A stretch of DNA of 64,000 nucleotides from JACCTH01 sp035250485 (GTDB lineage Bacteria; Actinomycetota; Acidimicrobiia; Spongiisociales; ZC4RG35). This document shows, one piece after another, positions 56,217 through 64,000 of the stretch. The first letter of the stretch is position 1, and every line of letters begins with the position of its first letter. Made by a program: the position numbers and the translations under genes. The notes below the pieces were generated by a model. That model had not been told where the DNA came from. It was given only the letters and a program-made list of their open reading frames with translations, and did not search any database. The stretch covers positions 16,304 to 80,303 of the forward strand of contig DATFFB010000214.1 in the NCBI GenBank assembly GCA_035250485.1, read 5' to 3'.

Positions 56217-57197
56217 ATGAACGAAGTGATACGCGCCGAGGGGCTGGTCAAGCACTACAAGGCGGTCAAGGCCCTCGATGGTCTGGATCTGTCCGTTCCC
56301 GAGGGGAGAGTCCTGGGTTTGCTCGGTCCCAACGGGGCCGGAAAGACCACGGCTGTTCGGATCCTCACCACGCTGCTCGAGGCCGACGCCGGCCGGGCGG
56401 AGGTGGCGGGAGTCGATGTGGCGGCCCACCCCGATGAGGTCCGGGCGCTGATCGGGCTTTCGGGCCAGTACGCCGCGGTCGACGAATACCTGACCGGGTT
56501 TGAAAATCTCGATCTTTTTGGAAGGCTCTACCGCCTCGGACGCACCAAGTCGCGCGCCCGGGCCCGGGAGCTGCTGGAGCGATTCGATCTCGCAGAAGCT
56601 GCCGACCGTCCGGTCAAAACGTATTCAGGAGGTATGCGCCGCCGCCTCGACCTCGCCGGGGCGTTGGTGGCAGATCCGAAGGTGCTGTTTCTCGACGAGC
56701 CCACCACCGGACTCGATCCCCGCGGTCGGGCCGAGATGTGGGAAGTGATCCGGGAAATGGTTCAGGGCGGTACCACCCTGCTCCTGACCACGCAGTACTT
56801 GGAAGAGGCGGATCGCCTGGCGAATGAGATCGTGGTCATCGATCATGGTCGCGCCATCGCCCAGGGGACGGCCGATCAGCTCAAGAATCAGATCGGCGGC
56901 GAGCGAGTCGAGTTGGTCATCGAATCGGCCACCGACCTGGGCCGGGCCCGGGAAACGGTCAATGCCTTCTCCACCGGCGAAGTCGCGGTGGACGAGCAGA
57001 GCCGCACCCTTACCGCTCCGGTGACTGGTGGAAGCGGAGTGTTGGTAGAGGTGCTCCGCCAGCTCGATTCAAACTCGGTGAAAGTGCTCGAGTTCGCTCT
57101 CCGGCGCCCGACGCTCGACGACGTTTTCCTCACCCTGACCGGACATGGTGCCGAGAACGGCCACCCCGATCAGCAGCAAATGAAAGTGAGTGCCTGA
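56217..57197 (+). CDS. ABC transporter ATP-binding protein, DrrA type
   Basis: This 326-residue ATPase has Walker A GPNGAGKTTAVRIL (about residues 39-52), the Q-loop region IGLSGQYAAVDEYLTGFENL, signature YSGGMRRRLDLAGALV, Walker B VLFLDEPTTGLDPRGRAEMW and H-loop LLTTQYLEEADRLA. The C-terminal extension after residue 230 is typical of DrrA drug exporters. It pairs with the permease gene starting one base before its end. Confidence 0.93.
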   Translation: MNEVIRAEGLVKHYKAVKALDGLDLSVPEGRVLGLLGPNGAGKTTAVRILTTLLEADAGRAEVAGVDVAAHPDEVRALIGLSGQYAAVDEYLTGFENLDLFGRLYRLGRTKSRARARELLERFDLAEAADRPVKTYSGGMRRRLDLAGALVADPKVLFLDEPTTGLDPRGRAEMWEVIREMVQGGTTLLLTTQYLEEADRLANEIVVIDHGRAIAQGTADQLKNQIGGERVELVIESATDLGRARETVNAFSTGEVAVDEQSRTLTAPVTGGSGVLVEVLRQLDSNSVKVLEFALRRPTLDDVFLTLTGHGAENGHPDQQQMKVSA

Positions 57198-58000
57198 TGA
57201 GTCAACTGATGTGGTTAGCAGCCGACGGCTACAACGTCACCCGGCGCAACTTGATCAAGATCAAGCGGATGCCGGAGCTGATGGTGTGGGTCTTGATGTC
57301 CCCGATCATGTTCGTCCTGCTGTTCTCGTATGTCTTTGGCGGATCCATCGACGTACCCGGTGTCAACTACCGCGAGTTCCTCATTGCCGGGATCTTTGCC
57401 CAGACGGTGGTCTTCGGGGCGACCTACACCGGGGCATCGTTGGCCGAGGACATGCAGAAGGGGATCATCGACCGCTTCCGGTCTTTGCCGATGACCAGAT
57501 CGGCGGTCCTGGTTGGACGAACCGCGAGCGACATCGTCTACAACGTGCTGTCGATCACGATCATGTCCCTGACCGGGCTCCTGGTGGGATGGCGGATTCG
57601 AACTTCATTCTGGGAAGCCGTCGCCGGATTCGGTCTCCTGTTGTTGTTCTCCTACGCGTTCTCTTGGGTGATGGCTTCCGTCGGTTTGGCGGTACCTAGT
57701 CCAGAGGTAGTGAACAACGCTTCCTTCATGGTGATCATGCCCCTGACTTTCGTCTCCAATGCCTTCGTACCGAGCGACAGCTTGCCGACCCCGCTTCGGA
57801 TCTTTGCCGAGTGGAATCCCGTATCGGCCGTCACCCAGGCTGCCCGCGAGCTCTTCGGGAACACCAACCCGCTGGCGCCGGCGTCGGAGGCGTGGTCGAT
57901 GCAGAATCCGATTCTCTACACCCTCATCTGGGTGGTGGTGATCCTGGCGATCTTCGTACCGTTCGCAGTGACCCTCTACAAGCGAGCGGCCCGCAAATAG
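57197..58000 (+). CDS. ABC-2 type permease, DrrB type
   Basis: This 267-residue membrane protein has six hydrophobic segments and the ABC-2 signature region (VNYREFLIAGIFAQTVVFGA, then AEDMQKGIIDRFRSLPMTRSA and FVSNAFVPSDSLPTPLRIFAEWNPVS in part). With the DrrA-like ATPase it forms an exporter of lipids, drugs or siderophore-like compounds; the substrate is unknown. A 41-bp palindrome follows ten bases downstream. Confidence 0.92.
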   Translation: MSQLMWLAADGYNVTRRNLIKIKRMPELMVWVLMSPIMFVLLFSYVFGGSIDVPGVNYREFLIAGIFAQTVVFGATYTGASLAEDMQKGIIDRFRSLPMTRSAVLVGRTASDIVYNVLSITIMSLTGLLVGWRIRTSFWEAVAGFGLLLLFSYAFSWVMASVGLAVPSPEVVNNASFMVIMPLTFVSNAFVPSDSLPTPLRIFAEWNPVSAVTQAARELFGNTNPLAPASEAWSMQNPILYTLIWVVVILAIFVPFAVTLYKRAARK

Positions 58001-58009
58001 GCCCTGAAT

Positions 58010-58050
58010 TGTGAGGATTTACGCGGCCTGGGGCCGCGTAAATCCTCACA
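58010..58050. terminator. Perfect 19-bp palindrome between convergent genes
   Basis: Arms TGTGAGGATTTACGCGGCC (58010-58028) and GGCCGCGTAAATCCTCACA (58032-58050) are perfectly complementary with a TGG loop; pairing extends outward by two more bases after one mismatch. It fills the gap between the permease stop and the convergent histidine kinase stop. It is a likely bidirectional terminator, though no T-runs flank it. Confidence 0.7.
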
Positions 58051-58051
58051 G

Positions 58052-59077
58052 TTACGTCGGAATTGAGAAGCTGATGATGGTGCCGCCTTCCGAGGGGCTC
58101 GAGGCAGAAATCTCGCCTCCGTGAGCTTGCACGAGATCTCGGGCGATCGACAGGCCGAGTCCGGTGCCGGTCGAATCGGAGCCCTTGACGAAACGCTCGA
58201 AGACTCGTGGCAGCAGATCGGCTGGGATCCCAGGACCCTGGTCCACAACGGTGACCTCCTGGGCGTGCGCCGTAGGCCGGTTCAAGACCCTGACCACGTC
58301 ACCCGGATTCGAATGGCGAATGGCGTTGCTGAGCAGGTTGGAGACTATCTCTCGAACCCGTAGCGGATCGGCCTCGATGATGGCGGGAGTGGTTTCAACC
58401 TCGATGGAAACGTCGGCTTGCTCGGCCGCCTTCTGATGAGACGACTTGGCATCTTCGAGCAGAGCCGCCAAGTCGACTTCCTCCTTCTCGAGTCGCAGCT
58501 CTCCGGCTTCGGAGAGCGAAAGCGTGCGCAGGTCGTCGAGCAAGCGCGACATGACCGCGATCTCCTCGAGCAGCCGATCGAGCATCTCGTTGTCGGGGGG
58601 ATGAACCCCGTCGATGAGGGCCTCAATCTCTCCTTGCAAGACAGTAAGCGGGGTGCGGAGCTCATGACCGAGGTCGGCCAGCAGCTGCCGGCGCTGGGCC
58701 GACGCGGATTCGAGTCGCGAAGCCATCGCGTTGAACGACGCCACCACCTCTCGCAGCGGCCCGCCCTCCACCTCGTCGACCCGAACGCTGTAGTCACCCT
58801 CGGCCAGGCGCGAGGTGGCGTTGACCAGGCTCCGGACCGGAAAGAACCGAGGTCGATATCGGCGCCGCCCGATGAGAAAGAAGAAGAGAAAGAACAAGAT
58901 CGGGAACCAGGGGAACCAGAAGAAGCCTCGACCGCTCTCCTTCATGGCAAAGGAGATCCCGCAAAGACCAAAGAGAAGGAGTGGCGGAATCATCCACCAC
59001 CATCGGAAGCGGTCGCGGGGATGACCAGGGGGCCATTGCTCTCCCTCCGGCCACCACTCCGGCCGACGGCTAGACAT
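58052..59077 (-). CDS. Sensor histidine kinase (HAMP, HisKA, HATPase)
   Basis: This 341-residue kinase has two close transmembrane helices (about residues 27-45 and 50-68) with almost no extracytoplasmic loop, a HAMP domain, the H-box GHELRTPLTVLQGE (phospho-His about residue 139), N-box VSNLLSNAIRHSNP, and G motifs DQGPGIPADLLPRVF and GTGLGLSIARDL. With so small an external part it may sense a signal in the membrane. It overlaps the response regulator gene by eight bases. Confidence 0.9.
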   Translation of the reverse strand: MSSRRPEWWPEGEQWPPGHPRDRFRWWWMIPPLLLFGLCGISFAMKESGRGFFWFPWFPILFFLFFFLIGRRRYRPRFFPVRSLVNATSRLAEGDYSVRVDEVEGGPLREVVASFNAMASRLESASAQRRQLLADLGHELRTPLTVLQGEIEALIDGVHPPDNEMLDRLLEEIAVMSRLLDDLRTLSLSEAGELRLEKEEVDLAALLEDAKSSHQKAAEQADVSIEVETTPAIIEADPLRVREIVSNLLSNAIRHSNPGDVVRVLNRPTAHAQEVTVVDQGPGIPADLLPRVFERFVKGSDSTGTGLGLSIARDLVQAHGGEISASSPSEGGTIISFSIPT

Positions 59078-59750
59078 CGGCCAACTTGTAGCCGACGCCG
59101 TGAACTGTGATCAGGTAGCGCGGCCGCCGAGGATCTGGCTCAAGTTTGCGCCGCAGATTCTTGACATGGGCATCGATTGCCCGCTCGTACGACGGGAACG
59201 ACACCCCGCGAATCGCCTCCAGCATCTGTCCGCGAGTGAAGACCCTTCCCGGCTGGCGACCCAGGGCCGCCAGCAGGTCGAATTCGGTTGAGGTCAAGTC
59301 GATAGCCACCGGCCCCCGTCGAACTTCGTGGCGGGGGATGTCGATGGTGAGATCGCCCACCACCATCACCTCGGGAGCCAACCCGGCGGCATCGGTGCGA
59401 CGGAGCACGGCCCTCACCCTGGCTACCAGCTCCTTGGGACTGAATGGTTTCGTCAGGTAATCGTCGGCCCCCAATTCGAGCCCAACGATGCGATCGGCCT
59501 CTTCTGTGCGAGCGGTAATCACCACCACCGGCACCTGCGAGAAGGTTCGTAACGATCGGATCACGTCGAGACCGTCGAGTCCAGGAAGGCCAAGGTCGAG
59601 GACGATCAGATCGGGCTTGGTTTGTCGGGCTGCGGCCAGAGCCCCAGGTCCATCGGAAGCAGTCACCACGACGAAACCCGCCTGCTCCAGGTACTCCCGG
59701 ACCAGGCGGGTGATCTTCAACTCGTCGTCAACCACCAACACCGTGCGCAT
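59070..59750 (-). CDS. OmpR-family response regulator
   Basis: This 226-residue regulator has a receiver domain with the phospho-acceptor Asp in PDLIVLDLGLPGLDGL (about residue 53), switch residues VVITAR and LTKPFSPKELVARV, and a C-terminal winged helix (IDLTSTEFDLLAALGRQPGR, then YERAIDAHVKNLRRKL). Its partner kinase is next. Likely targets include the adjacent 124-residue membrane protein gene upstream and the exporter downstream; this is inferred from position. Confidence 0.93.
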   Translation of the reverse strand: MRTVLVVDDELKITRLVREYLEQAGFVVVTASDGPGALAAARQTKPDLIVLDLGLPGLDGLDVIRSLRTFSQVPVVVITARTEEADRIVGLELGADDYLTKPFSPKELVARVRAVLRRTDAAGLAPEVMVVGDLTIDIPRHEVRRGPVAIDLTSTEFDLLAALGRQPGRVFTRGQMLEAIRGVSFPSYERAIDAHVKNLRRKLEPDPRRPRYLITVHGVGYKLADV

Positions 59751-59771
59751 CAGCGTTGATTATCGGCCGCG

Positions 59772-60146
59772 TTACGCGGGCGGCGCCTGACCTTCGTCTT
59801 TGTGGGCTCGCTCGTGCATCTCCCGGAATCGCCATTCGATGTACTCATGACGCGATCCCGAGTCTCCCTCGCCCGGTCCTCCCCAGGGGCCTCGACGCCG
59901 AAAAGCCGAGAAGATGAGGAAGAAGAACAGCAAAGGGAAGATCCAGAAAAAGGGGAAGAAGCCGAAGGCGTAGCCGCGGTGGCCCCATCCTCGATCGACC
60001 ACTACGGTCGATGCCCCGTCTTCACCGCCTGTGGCGGCGGCCGTGATAGCTCCGGATTCGTAGCCATTCTGATAGGCAACATAAATCGCAGCTCCGACCA
60101 GCACCGCGGCGAGGGTGATGGCCAGTATTCGTGATGTCCTGTTCAC
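59772..60146 (-). CDS. Small membrane protein with aromatic second helix
   Basis: This 124-residue protein has an N-terminal helix (about residues 5-25), a Gly/Thr/Val linker, and a very aromatic helix (FGFFPFFWIFPLLFFFLIF, about residues 60-78), ending in a charged tail with RHEYIEWRFREMHERAH. GTG 60146 has AAGGAAA upstream; the longer frame to 60179 is less likely. Similar proteins sit next to two-component genes in actinobacteria. It may interact with the kinase. Confidence 0.65.
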   Translation of the reverse strand: MNRTSRILAITLAAVLVGAAIYVAYQNGYESGAITAAATGGEDGASTVVVDRGWGHRGYAFGFFPFFWIFPLLFFFLIFSAFRRRGPWGGPGEGDSGSRHEYIEWRFREMHERAHKDEGQAPPA

Positions 60147-60227
60147 AAGGTTTCCTTTCAGTCCTGTGTTGAGGACCAAGATGACCGACGGATGTGAAGG
60201 ACTCGTGAAGACGATGCGGAGGTTCCG

Positions 60228-60659
60228 ATGAGAACGTTGGTAGTGCTGGCGGCGATCGTCTGCGGGGTTGCAGTGGCGATTCAGGCCCAGTTCACGGGCG
60301 CCATGCAGCGCCAGATCGGCACTTTGGAGTCGACCTTCATCACCTATTTCTCCGGGGGGCTCATCATTGCCCTCGTTACCCTCGCCGCTCGAGGAGGGAA
60401 TCTGGCTGCCGCCCGGAGCCTCCCCTGGTATGTCTGGAGCGCCGGCGTTCTAGGTCTCGTCATCATCTTCACGCTCTCGCTCTCCGTGGGCCAGATCGGT
60501 TTAGTCCCGGCTTTGGTGATCATCACTGTCAGTCAGTTCGTGGTTGGGGCCGTCATCAACCATTTCGGCTTGCTCGGCGCCGCTATCAACCCGATGGACT
60601 TCTCCAAGCTCCTGGGGTTCGTGCTGCTTGGGGCGGGGACCTTCTTTGTACTGCGATGA
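60228..60659 (+). CDS. DMT superfamily (YdcZ/DUF606) membrane protein
   Basis: This 143-residue protein has five hydrophobic segments and the DUF606 pattern GVAVAIQAQFTGAMQRQIGT with FGLLGAAINPMDFSKLLGFV. Related proteins occur as pairs of half-size transporters; only one is present here. The transported compound is unknown. It ends three bases before the convergent DM13 gene stop. Confidence 0.78.
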   Translation: MRTLVVLAAIVCGVAVAIQAQFTGAMQRQIGTLESTFITYFSGGLIIALVTLAARGGNLAAARSLPWYVWSAGVLGLVIIFTLSLSVGQIGLVPALVIITVSQFVVGAVINHFGLLGAAINPMDFSKLLGFVLLGAGTFFVLR

Positions 60660-60661
60660 AT

Positions 60662-61213
60662 TCAGGTAAGGGGCGCGAAGGCAAACGGGACCGCAAAACG
60701 CAGACACCAGATCAGAACCCCGCGGTGGGTGGCGGGATCGAATTCGGCTGGCAACTCGTAGTTCTGGCCCCCGAGATTCCCTTTGAGTTTTCCGAGATCG
60801 AGGTAAATGTTTGGAACTCCCGCTTCGTAGGCGTTGCCCGCGATCACCCAGACATAGAGGTCAGGCCCGTTTTGGATGTCGGTGTCGTCCTCGAAGCGAA
60901 GAACGTACTTCCCTTCGTCCTCGTAGATGGTGGCGGTACCTGCGGCGCGGTGATCGATACCAGCGAAATCACCGCGGACGAGAACAACGGGACCCGCACT
61001 TGAAGAAGTACTCGGTTGTGAATTGGTAGGAGCCGGAACGGTGACCGATGACGGGGCGGGTTCTACCGAGGTGGTCGCGGCGGTCGTAGTCGCGAAGGCT
61101 TCGCTCAGCGATTCATCGACCGGATCGTCGGCAAAGAGTTTGTCAGGTCGGAAGAGCAGAAAGCCTGCGATCAGGGCAATGGCGAGGCTGGCGAAAAGGT
61201 AGGGACGCTTCAT
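60662..61213 (-). CDS. DM13 domain membrane-anchored protein
   Basis: This 183-residue protein has an N-terminal membrane anchor (about residues 5-22), a Ser/Thr/Pro-rich linker, and a DM13 domain (about residues 75-183): GDFAGIDHRAAGTATIYEDE, LRFEDDTDIQNGPDLYVWV and LIWCLRFAVPFAFAPL with the conserved Cys. DM13 domains may take part in extracytoplasmic electron transfer. The linker resembles the other exported proteins of this window. Confidence 0.85.
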   Translation of the reverse strand: MKRPYLFASLAIALIAGFLLFRPDKLFADDPVDESLSEAFATTTAATTSVEPAPSSVTVPAPTNSQPSTSSSAGPVVLVRGDFAGIDHRAAGTATIYEDEGKYVLRFEDDTDIQNGPDLYVWVIAGNAYEAGVPNIYLDLGKLKGNLGGQNYELPAEFDPATHRGVLIWCLRFAVPFAFAPLT

Positions 61214-61293
61214 GTCCCTCCTAACCCCACCCTCTCACGTCTCGTTCCCGGAGTGACACTAGGTTGGGCCGCCGCCGAGATCAGGAGTTAGAG

Positions 61294-63246
61294 ATGAGCA
61301 GTGCGCTGGAGAATTTGCTGCAGGAGAACCGCTCCTTTCCTCCCGATCCTGCTTTTGTCCGGGCAGCCAACGCTCAACCAGGCATCCATGAACAAGCCGA
61401 GGAAGACTGGAAGGGCTACTGGCTCGACCAGGCAGTCAACCGTCTCTCGTGGTTCGAAGCTCCGCAGCAAACTCTCGACGAGACGAACGCTCCGTTTTAC
61501 CGGTGGTTCACGGATGGTGTGATCAATCTCTCGTACAACTGCCTCGATCGTCACCTCGATTCATCTGCGGAGAAGGTCGCCTACCACTGGATCGGCGAGC
61601 CAGGAGAGACCCGCACTCTCACCTACCGGGACCTCTACCGGGAGGTTTGCCGCTTCGCCAATGCCCTGCGCTCGCTCGGACTCAAGAAGGGTGATACCGC
61701 CGCCCTCTATATGGGCATGGTGCCGGAGCTGCCGGTGGCGATGCTCGCCTGCGCCCGGATCGGCGTGATCCATTCAGCAGTCTTCGGTGGCTTCTCGGCC
61801 GAAGCCCTGATCGACCGCATCAACGACGCCGAATCCACCGTGGTGATCACCCAGGACTTCGCCTGGCGAGCGGGTAAGGAAGTGCCGCTCAAAGCCAATA
61901 CCGATAACGCCGTGGCTCGAACTCCCTCGGTCAAGAATGTCATCGTCCTGCGCCGAACGGGTTCTGAGGTGGCGATGACCGAAGGACGCGACATTTGGTG
62001 GGACGAGCTAGTCGCCGATCAATCCGACGAGTGTGAACCCGAGCGGCTGATGGCCGAAGATCCGCTCTATATCCTTTACACCTCCGGTACCACGGGCAAG
62101 CCGAAGGGCATTGTCCACACGCAGGGTGGCTATCTCACCCAGGTCGCCACTAGTCACAGCCAGGTCTTCGATCACAAGCCGGATGAGGACATCTACTGGT
62201 GCGCGGCCGACATCGGCTGGGTGACCGGGCACAGCTACATCGTCTATGGGCCCTTGACCAACCGGGCGACCTCGATCATCTACGAGGGGGCGCCCAATTT
62301 TCCCGACTTCGACCGGCTGTGGAAGATCATCGAGGACTACAAGGTCACGATTCTTTACACCGCTCCGACCGCCATCCGCTCGTTCATGAAGTGGGGAGAG
62401 GAGTATCCCGGCCGTCACGATCTCAGTTCCCTGCGCTTGCTGGGTTCGGTGGGAGAGCCGATCAATCCCGAGGCCTGGATGTGGTATCAGCGCGTGATCG
62501 GTGGCGAGCGCTGTCCCGTGGTCGATACCTGGTGGCAGACGGAGACCGGGGCGATCATGATCAGCCCGCTTCCCGGCATCACCTCTACCAAACCGGGCTC
62601 GGCCACTCGTCCGCTGCCGGGGCTCTCGGCCGATGTGGTGGACGAGACCGGGGCCTCGGTCCCCCTCGGGGGCGGGGGCTTTCTCGTGATCGACCGGCCC
62701 TGGCCGGCGATGGCCCGCACGATTTACGGAGACCCGGCTCGGTTCGTCGAAACCTACTGGTCCCGCTTCCCGGGCCGCTACTTCCCCGGCGATGGGGCCA
62801 AGCGGGACGAGGACGGGTACTTCTGGTTGCTCGGCCGGGTGGATGACATCATGTTGGTCTCGGGTCACAACATCTCCACCACGGAGGTGGAATCGGCCCT
62901 GGTTTCACACCCGGCGGTAGCCGAGGCGGCGGTGGTGGGGCGTAAGGATGATCTCACCGGGCAAGCGATCGCCGCTTTCGTCACCCTGCGCGGTCAGGTG
63001 GAAGGCGATGAGACTCTCTTGCGTGAACTGCGCGAACACGTTGGCTCCACTATCGGACCGATCGCCAAGCCGAAGTCGATCGTATTTACCAACGACCTTC
63101 CCAAGACCCGCTCGGGAAAGATCATGCGCCGGCTGCTGCGCGATATCTCCGAGAATCGCCAGCTCGGTGATGTCACCACCCTCGCCAACGAAGCCGTCGT
63201 GGAAGAGATCGCCGAGATGGCAGCCAGCACCTCGTCGGAGGAATAG
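61294..63246 (+). CDS. acs: Acetyl-CoA synthetase
   Basis: This 650-residue AMP-forming enzyme activates acetate. Motifs are LYILYTSGTTGKPKGIVHT (P-loop, about residues 255-273), WWQTETGAIMISPLPG (Trp of acetate pocket), GYFWLLGRVDDIMLVSGHNI, and the acetylation-site region LPKTRSGKIMRRLLRDI, whose Lys is controlled by acetylation in other bacteria. The HDAC-family protein at 10982 could act on it, which is speculative. ATG 61294 has AGGAG upstream. Confidence 0.95.
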   Translation: MSSALENLLQENRSFPPDPAFVRAANAQPGIHEQAEEDWKGYWLDQAVNRLSWFEAPQQTLDETNAPFYRWFTDGVINLSYNCLDRHLDSSAEKVAYHWIGEPGETRTLTYRDLYREVCRFANALRSLGLKKGDTAALYMGMVPELPVAMLACARIGVIHSAVFGGFSAEALIDRINDAESTVVITQDFAWRAGKEVPLKANTDNAVARTPSVKNVIVLRRTGSEVAMTEGRDIWWDELVADQSDECEPERLMAEDPLYILYTSGTTGKPKGIVHTQGGYLTQVATSHSQVFDHKPDEDIYWCAADIGWVTGHSYIVYGPLTNRATSIIYEGAPNFPDFDRLWKIIEDYKVTILYTAPTAIRSFMKWGEEYPGRHDLSSLRLLGSVGEPINPEAWMWYQRVIGGERCPVVDTWWQTETGAIMISPLPGITSTKPGSATRPLPGLSADVVDETGASVPLGGGGFLVIDRPWPAMARTIYGDPARFVETYWSRFPGRYFPGDGAKRDEDGYFWLLGRVDDIMLVSGHNISTTEVESALVSHPAVAEAAVVGRKDDLTGQAIAAFVTLRGQVEGDETLLRELREHVGSTIGPIAKPKSIVFTNDLPKTRSGKIMRRLLRDISENRQLGDVTTLANEAVVEEIAEMAASTSSEE

Positions 63247-63347
63247 TGGGCCGAACGAAGCTGGCCTTGCAAGCGCTGGTCGTTCTGGCCGCGGTGCTCC
63301 TCACTATCTGGTTGATCTATCGACCAGGAGGAGTTGGCGGCTATTGA
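63246..63347 (+). CDS. Candidate 33-residue single-helix membrane peptide
   Basis: A GTG ORF beginning on the last base of the acs stop (TAGTG) encodes 33 residues: a basic start MGRTK, a hydrophobic helix LALQALVVLAAVLLTIWLIY, and a polar end RPGGVGGY. The composition is that of a small membrane peptide. Its TGA overlaps the TTG of the GNAT gene. No family is recognised; support is from composition and tight stop/start overlaps at both ends. Confidence 0.5.
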   Translation: MGRTKLALQALVVLAAVLLTIWLIYRPGGVGGY

Positions 63348-64000
63348 TCGAGGTTCGCCTGGCCGGGGCCGGCGACCTTCCCGAAATGCACCGGATTTGG
63401 TGGGCGACCGGTTCATCGCCGGGCAAGCACAATCCCTGGTTTGCTCATGTGCTCCGGACGGGACGGACGGTGGTGGCGGTCGAGGGCGAGCAGGTGGTGG
63501 GTTTCGCCGGTCATCGAATGGTTTGGCAAACGAACGTCATCTCCGACTGCTTCGTCGATCCCGCCTGCCAAGGTGTGGGGATCGGCACCGCCATGCTCAC
63601 CTTTCTGCTTGCGCCCGGCGAAGAGGTGATGACGCTGGCCTCCGATGATCCCAAAGCGCATTCCCTCTACCGGCGATGGGGAATGCGGCCGGTGGTCGAC
63701 TGCCCGTACCTGCAAGCGACGGGCAGAGGAGACGGCATGACCCACGAAAACGACACGTATCCGATCCCGTCCGCCGACCTGCCCCATCTGCAGGGTGACC
63801 TCGGCTGCCAGTTCGTGCGGGCACAGGACAGCGTGGCGGCCATCACCGAGCACTCGATTGAGTCGTCGCTCCTGACCCCGGGCGACGACCCGATCGCAGT
63901 TTTCCAAGCGTTCTTGGGAAGGGCGGGGACCGTCGAGATACAGATGGGTGAGTCACATCCCGCCTTCGGGTCCTTCGAATGCAAGGAGACCTTCCGCGAC
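63344..64000 (+). CDS. GNAT-family acetyltransferase, truncated by window end
   Basis: At least 219 residues are open to the window edge. The N-terminal GNAT domain has VRLAGAGDLPEMHRIWWATG, VVAVEGEQVVGFAGHRMVW, CFVDPACQGVGIGTAMLTFL (acetyl-CoA loop Q-x2-G-x-G) and DDPKAHSLYRRWGM. A second part after residue 130 may be another, degenerate GNAT half. The TTG start overlaps the 33-residue ORF (TTGA) behind a strong AGGAGGAG site (63336-63343 region). Confidence 0.8.
   Translation, partial: MIEVRLAGAGDLPEMHRIWWATGSSPGKHNPWFAHVLRTGRTVVAVEGEQVVGFAGHRMVWQTNVISDCFVDPACQGVGIGTAMLTFLLAPGEEVMTLASDDPKAHSLYRRWGMRPVVDCPYLQATGRGDGMTHENDTYPIPSADLPHLQGDLGCQFVRAQDSVAAITEHSIESSLLTPGDDPIAVFQAFLGRAGTVEIQMGESHPAFGSFECKETFRD

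Noticed and set aside
1..64000. CRISPR arrays, insertion sequences, prophage or defence islands
   Set aside because: No repeat-spacer pattern, transposase, integrase or known defence gene was seen; the short heptad arrays have no spacers.

Overview
The window is GC-rich, gene-dense bacterial chromosome from next to the replication origin of an actinobacterium. The gene order rpmH-rnpA-yidD-yidC-jag-rsmG-parA-parB, then cwlM, trxA, trxB, an anti-sigma factor, an ECF sigma factor, an MviN-type pseudokinase and cca, is the mycobacterial dnaA-mviN neighbourhood seen from the rpmH side. An F420-type LLM oxidoreductase, the tiny ribosomal protein bS22, CsoR, a WYL regulator and a bifunctional-type dCTP deaminase agree with Actinomycetota. 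Divergence from mycobacteria suggests a deep lineage such as Acidimicrobiia; that placement is inference.

Layout. 1-15.3 kb: origin-proximal core (ribosomal protein L34, RNase P protein, membrane insertase, chromosome segregation, thioredoxin system, sigma/anti-sigma pair, CwlM and pseudokinase), plus a GNAT, an HDAC-family deacetylase, a PilT-like ATPase and CCA transferase. 15.3-22.5 kb: one arginine operon argCJBD-R-GH with no argF. 22.5-34.5 kb: housekeeping genes (AzlCD, aminopeptidase P, hemolysin III, AtuA-like, Z-prenyl synthase, pyrE, endonuclease IV, panB, DUF192). 34.5-37.6 kb: rpsF-ssb-rpsR-rplI-dnaB. 37.8-43 kb: MBL hydrolase, dcd with an abutting tRNA-Gly, PhzF, thrB, bS22, enoyl-CoA hydratase, PAC2. 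43-45.7 kb: copper operon csoR-copZ-copA. 45.8-53 kb: a small Cys/His protein behind a structured leader, M3 peptidase, amidohydrolase, inositol phosphatase, Lnt-like protein, F420 oxidoreductase. 53-64 kb: SnoaL-like, ASCH, DUF72, WYL regulator divergent from a DrrAB exporter, a two-component system, a DM13 protein, acetyl-CoA synthetase, a 33-residue membrane peptide and a GNAT cut by the window end.

Genes are packed tightly. More than twenty junctions are 4-bp stop/start overlaps (ATGA, GTGA, TTGA), and the same geometry supports two starts that standard callers would miss: CTG for rnpA and ATA for copA. No gap exceeds 300 bp. The larger gaps (29834-30023, 37579-37820, 46052-46274) hold repeats, hairpins and a leader ORF.

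No phage, insertion sequence, CRISPR or defence island was seen. The most unusual material is non-coding or degenerate: a family of period-7 tandem repeats (GACAAAA/GACGAAA/GAYNTCA) at four junctions, a 48-bp palindrome present twice that supplies Leu-Ala-stop to the gene it touches, a probable pyrE leader ORF, a tRNA two bases from a start codon, and several proteins with altered catalytic residues (CwlM, pseudokinase, PilT, Lnt).
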